DNA from: Clostridia bacterium
GTDB lineage: Bacteria > Bacillota_A > Clostridia > Oscillospirales > SIG627
DNA length: 32,485 nucleotides
Assembly: GCA_017508505.1 (NCBI GenBank)
Contig: JAFVYT010000092.1
Coordinates: 1-32,485 of the forward strand
Direction: 5' to 3'
Of the stretch, positions 30,852 through 32,485 are shown one piece after another (position 1 is the first letter of the stretch; the number at the start of each line of letters is the position of its first letter). The notes below the pieces were generated by a model. It searched no databases. It was not told the origin of the DNA and was given only the letters and a program-made list of their open reading frames with translations. The translations under genes and the position numbers were made by a program.

Positions 30852-32354
30852 ATGAAAGCAACCAGACTTCTTTCTCTGGTCCTTGCTGCCATCATGCTCT
30901 GCTCCTGCTTCCTGGTAGGCTGCGGTAAGAAGACCGACGGCGGCCAGGCAGGCGGTGCTCTGCAGCCGGTCGACACCAACGTCGATGATGAAAGCAAAGT
31001 TTTGGACCTCGAAGTCGTGGATATGGGCGGACACATCTTCCGTTTCATGTCCAGAAAAACCTCCCACTACCACCTCGACACCCATGAGATCTATGCCGAA
31101 TCCATCACCGGTGACGACAAGCTCAACGACGCTGTTTACAACCGTAACGCACAGCTGAAGGAGACCTACAACTGCGACATTCAGGAAGAGAAGACTTCTT
31201 CTCCCGCTTCCTCCGCTCGTGAGTCCCTTCTGGCCGGCGACTACGTTGCAGACTTCCTGTTCGACGAAGCAAGACTTCTCAGAACTCTTGCCGCAGATAA
31301 CCTTCTGGCTGACACCGCTCAGCTGGAGAACATCGACCTGTCCAAGGCTTGGTACGACCCCAACGGTCTGACCGGTCTGAACATCGGCGGTAAGGTGTTC
31401 TTCATCGTAGGTGACGGATGCATCCTCGATGACATCTCCTCCTACCTTTTCCGTGTAAACAGAGACTTTATCAAGGAGTATGACTCCTCCATCGACCTGT
31501 ATCAGGAAGCTCGCGAGGGCAAGTGGACCATCGACCGTCTGTATGAGCTGATGGTTGAGACCGCTGAAGACCTCGACGGTAACGGCATTCTGATGCCCGG
31601 TGAAGACCGTTTCGGTTATAACGCTGAGAGAGCCGTTAACTGGGCTCACGTTGCTGCTTGCGGCGTAACTCTCTCCAACGTTGACGATGCCGGCAACTAC
31701 GAAATCCCCCTGACTCCCAAGAAGGAACTCCAGGATGCTTGGGACGCCCTGAAGAAGGTTCTTACCGCTCCTGAGCGTCTGAATGACGACGGCGGTCTGA
31801 CCAACGGTCTCTGCACCTTCTACTGCTGTAACACCGGTTCCATCCTGAACAGCACCGAGTCCACCTATGACCTGGGTGTTCTGCCCATGCCTAAGAAGGA
31901 CGAGAAGCAGGAAAAGTACTACACCACCGTATACTTCTCCCAGCTCTGCTGCTTTGCTATTCCTCTTACCAACAACAATGCTGAGGACGTTACCGTAGGT
32001 GGCTTTGCCTCCGGTGTTGAGAGAGCTGCATACTTCCTCGAAGTATTCTCCTACTACTCCATGAACATCCTCACCCCCGCATTCTACAACCAGGTAATTC
32101 TGAAGCAGTCCGTTCGTGATATCGAGTCTGCCGAGATGGTTGAGATGTGCCTCGAGAACAAGATCTACGATCCCGTTGTAGGTTACTCCTTCGGCTCCAT
32201 CAACATCTTCTCCGCAGTTGGTTCTGCTAACCAGAACGGCATCCCCGGTACCGATGTAAACTACGATACCCTCGTATCTACCTACGAGTCCCGTGTTGCT
32301 GCAGCCCGTAAGGCGCTCAACAACTATCTGAACTACATCAACACCGACATCTAA
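30852..32354 (+). CDS. Lipoprotein resembling an extracellular solute-binding protein (paralogue 2)
   Basis: The 500-residue protein is a close paralogue of its neighbour: same lipoprotein signal (lipidated Cys24 in FLVGC), same DTHEIYAESITGDDKLNDAVYNR-type opening, same ADFLFDEARLLRTLAADNLL, and nearly identical C terminus (NQNGIPGTDVNYDT). It differs in the middle, including two extra Cys pairs (TFYCCN and LCCFA). Its codons end in T much more often than those of the first copy and of the window in general (GTT, GCT, GGT), which suggests a different expression level or a separate history. AAAGGAGAG precedes the ATG. It has its own terminator, so it is probably transcribed alone. Confidence 0.82.
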   Translation: MKATRLLSLVLAAIMLCSCFLVGCGKKTDGGQAGGALQPVDTNVDDESKVLDLEVVDMGGHIFRFMSRKTSHYHLDTHEIYAESITGDDKLNDAVYNRNAQLKETYNCDIQEEKTSSPASSARESLLAGDYVADFLFDEARLLRTLAADNLLADTAQLENIDLSKAWYDPNGLTGLNIGGKVFFIVGDGCILDDISSYLFRVNRDFIKEYDSSIDLYQEAREGKWTIDRLYELMVETAEDLDGNGILMPGEDRFGYNAERAVNWAHVAACGVTLSNVDDAGNYEIPLTPKKELQDAWDALKKVLTAPERLNDDGGLTNGLCTFYCCNTGSILNSTESTYDLGVLPMPKKDEKQEKYYTTVYFSQLCCFAIPLTNNNAEDVTVGGFASGVERAAYFLEVFSYYSMNILTPAFYNQVILKQSVRDIESAEMVEMCLENKIYDPVVGYSFGSINIFSAVGSANQNGIPGTDVNYDTLVSTYESRVAAARKALNNYLNYINTDI

Positions 32355-32360
32355 GCTTCA

Positions 32361-32396
32361 AAAAAAGAGACCTCCTCGTGAGGTCTCTTTTCTTGT
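32361..32396 (+). terminator. First terminator after the second lipoprotein gene
   Basis: AAAAGAGACCTC (32363-32374) pairs perfectly with GAGGTCTCTTTT (32380-32391) around a CTCGT loop. Confidence 0.92.
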
Positions 32397-32409
32397 TTCT
32401 CCCTTTAGG

Positions 32410-32445
32410 GCCCTTTCCGTCATTTTGGCGGGGAGGGCTTTTTTT
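32410..32445 (+). terminator. Second, tandem terminator
   Basis: GCCCTTTCCG (32410-32419) pairs with CGGGGAGGGC (32429-32438) with two G-T pairs, followed by seven T residues. The last bases of the window (32446-32485) are GC-rich and show no gene. Confidence 0.7.
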
Positions 32446-32485
32446 GTGCGGTCTGCTCCCTCGGGGGCGGGGTGGGCCTTTCTTC

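Overview
The window looks like a chromosomal segment of a GC-rich, spore-forming Firmicute of class Clostridia, probably an anaerobic gut commensal. The reasons are a complete spoIIAA-spoIIAB-sigF operon, consensus sigma-A promoters, AGGAGG-type ribosome binding sites, many ATGA overlaps between genes, BspA-like leucine-rich repeats, an NhaC-type antiporter and abundant Cys-lipoproteins of the kind common in that group. This is inferred from gene content alone. I see no rRNA, tRNA, CRISPR array, transposase or phage gene.

Layout, left to right. 166-2201 (minus): an unknown multi-pass membrane protein translationally coupled to exodeoxyribonuclease III. 2354-3824 (plus): the spoIIA sporulation operon. 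3863-13278 (plus): a nine-gene operon with every enzyme from DAHP synthase to chorismate and on to Phe and Tyr (aminotransferase, pheA, aroB, aroC, an aroE-aroK fusion, aroQ, aroA, tyrA, DAHP synthase). Eight of its nine genes start on, or within 20 bases of, the previous stop. It is preceded by a consensus promoter, a 28-codon leader peptide with an F-Y-Y-F core, and mutually exclusive hairpins ending in an intrinsic terminator, which is a textbook layout for ribosome-mediated attenuation. 13495-16590 (minus): a zinc ribbon-TIR-TPR-transmembrane-RCC1-propeller protein whose reading frame is interrupted by one in-frame TAG. 16717-18003 (minus): an MFS transporter. 18202-19791 (plus): an amidohydrolase and an SpsF-like cytidylyltransferase. 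19830-22086 (minus): a three-gene operon with a leucine-rich-repeat lipoprotein, a small unknown protein and a secreted DNA/RNA endonuclease. 22191-26151 (minus): a MarR regulator with a heterodimeric ABC exporter. 26328-28286 (plus): an NhaC-family antiporter, divergent from the MarR operon. 28410-28844: dUTPase. 29067-32354: two tandem paralogous lipoproteins resembling extracellular solute-binding proteins, each with its own terminator.

The two most interesting systems are the aromatic attenuator at 3863-4108 and the membrane-anchored TIR/RCC1 protein at 13495-16590. In Firmicutes, T-box riboswitches or TRAP are the usual controllers of aromatic amino acid operons. Here no T-box motif is visible, and the leader instead encodes a Phe/Tyr-rich peptide whose downstream segment (3972-3977) can pair with the 5' arm of the terminator (4029-4034). 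The TIR protein would place a possible NAD-cleaving or signalling domain in the cytoplasm and a seven-repeat propeller outside. The amber codon either makes it a recent pseudogene or points to readthrough or a sequencing error.

All calls are from reading the sequence and from knowledge of protein families. No database search or folding calculation was run.
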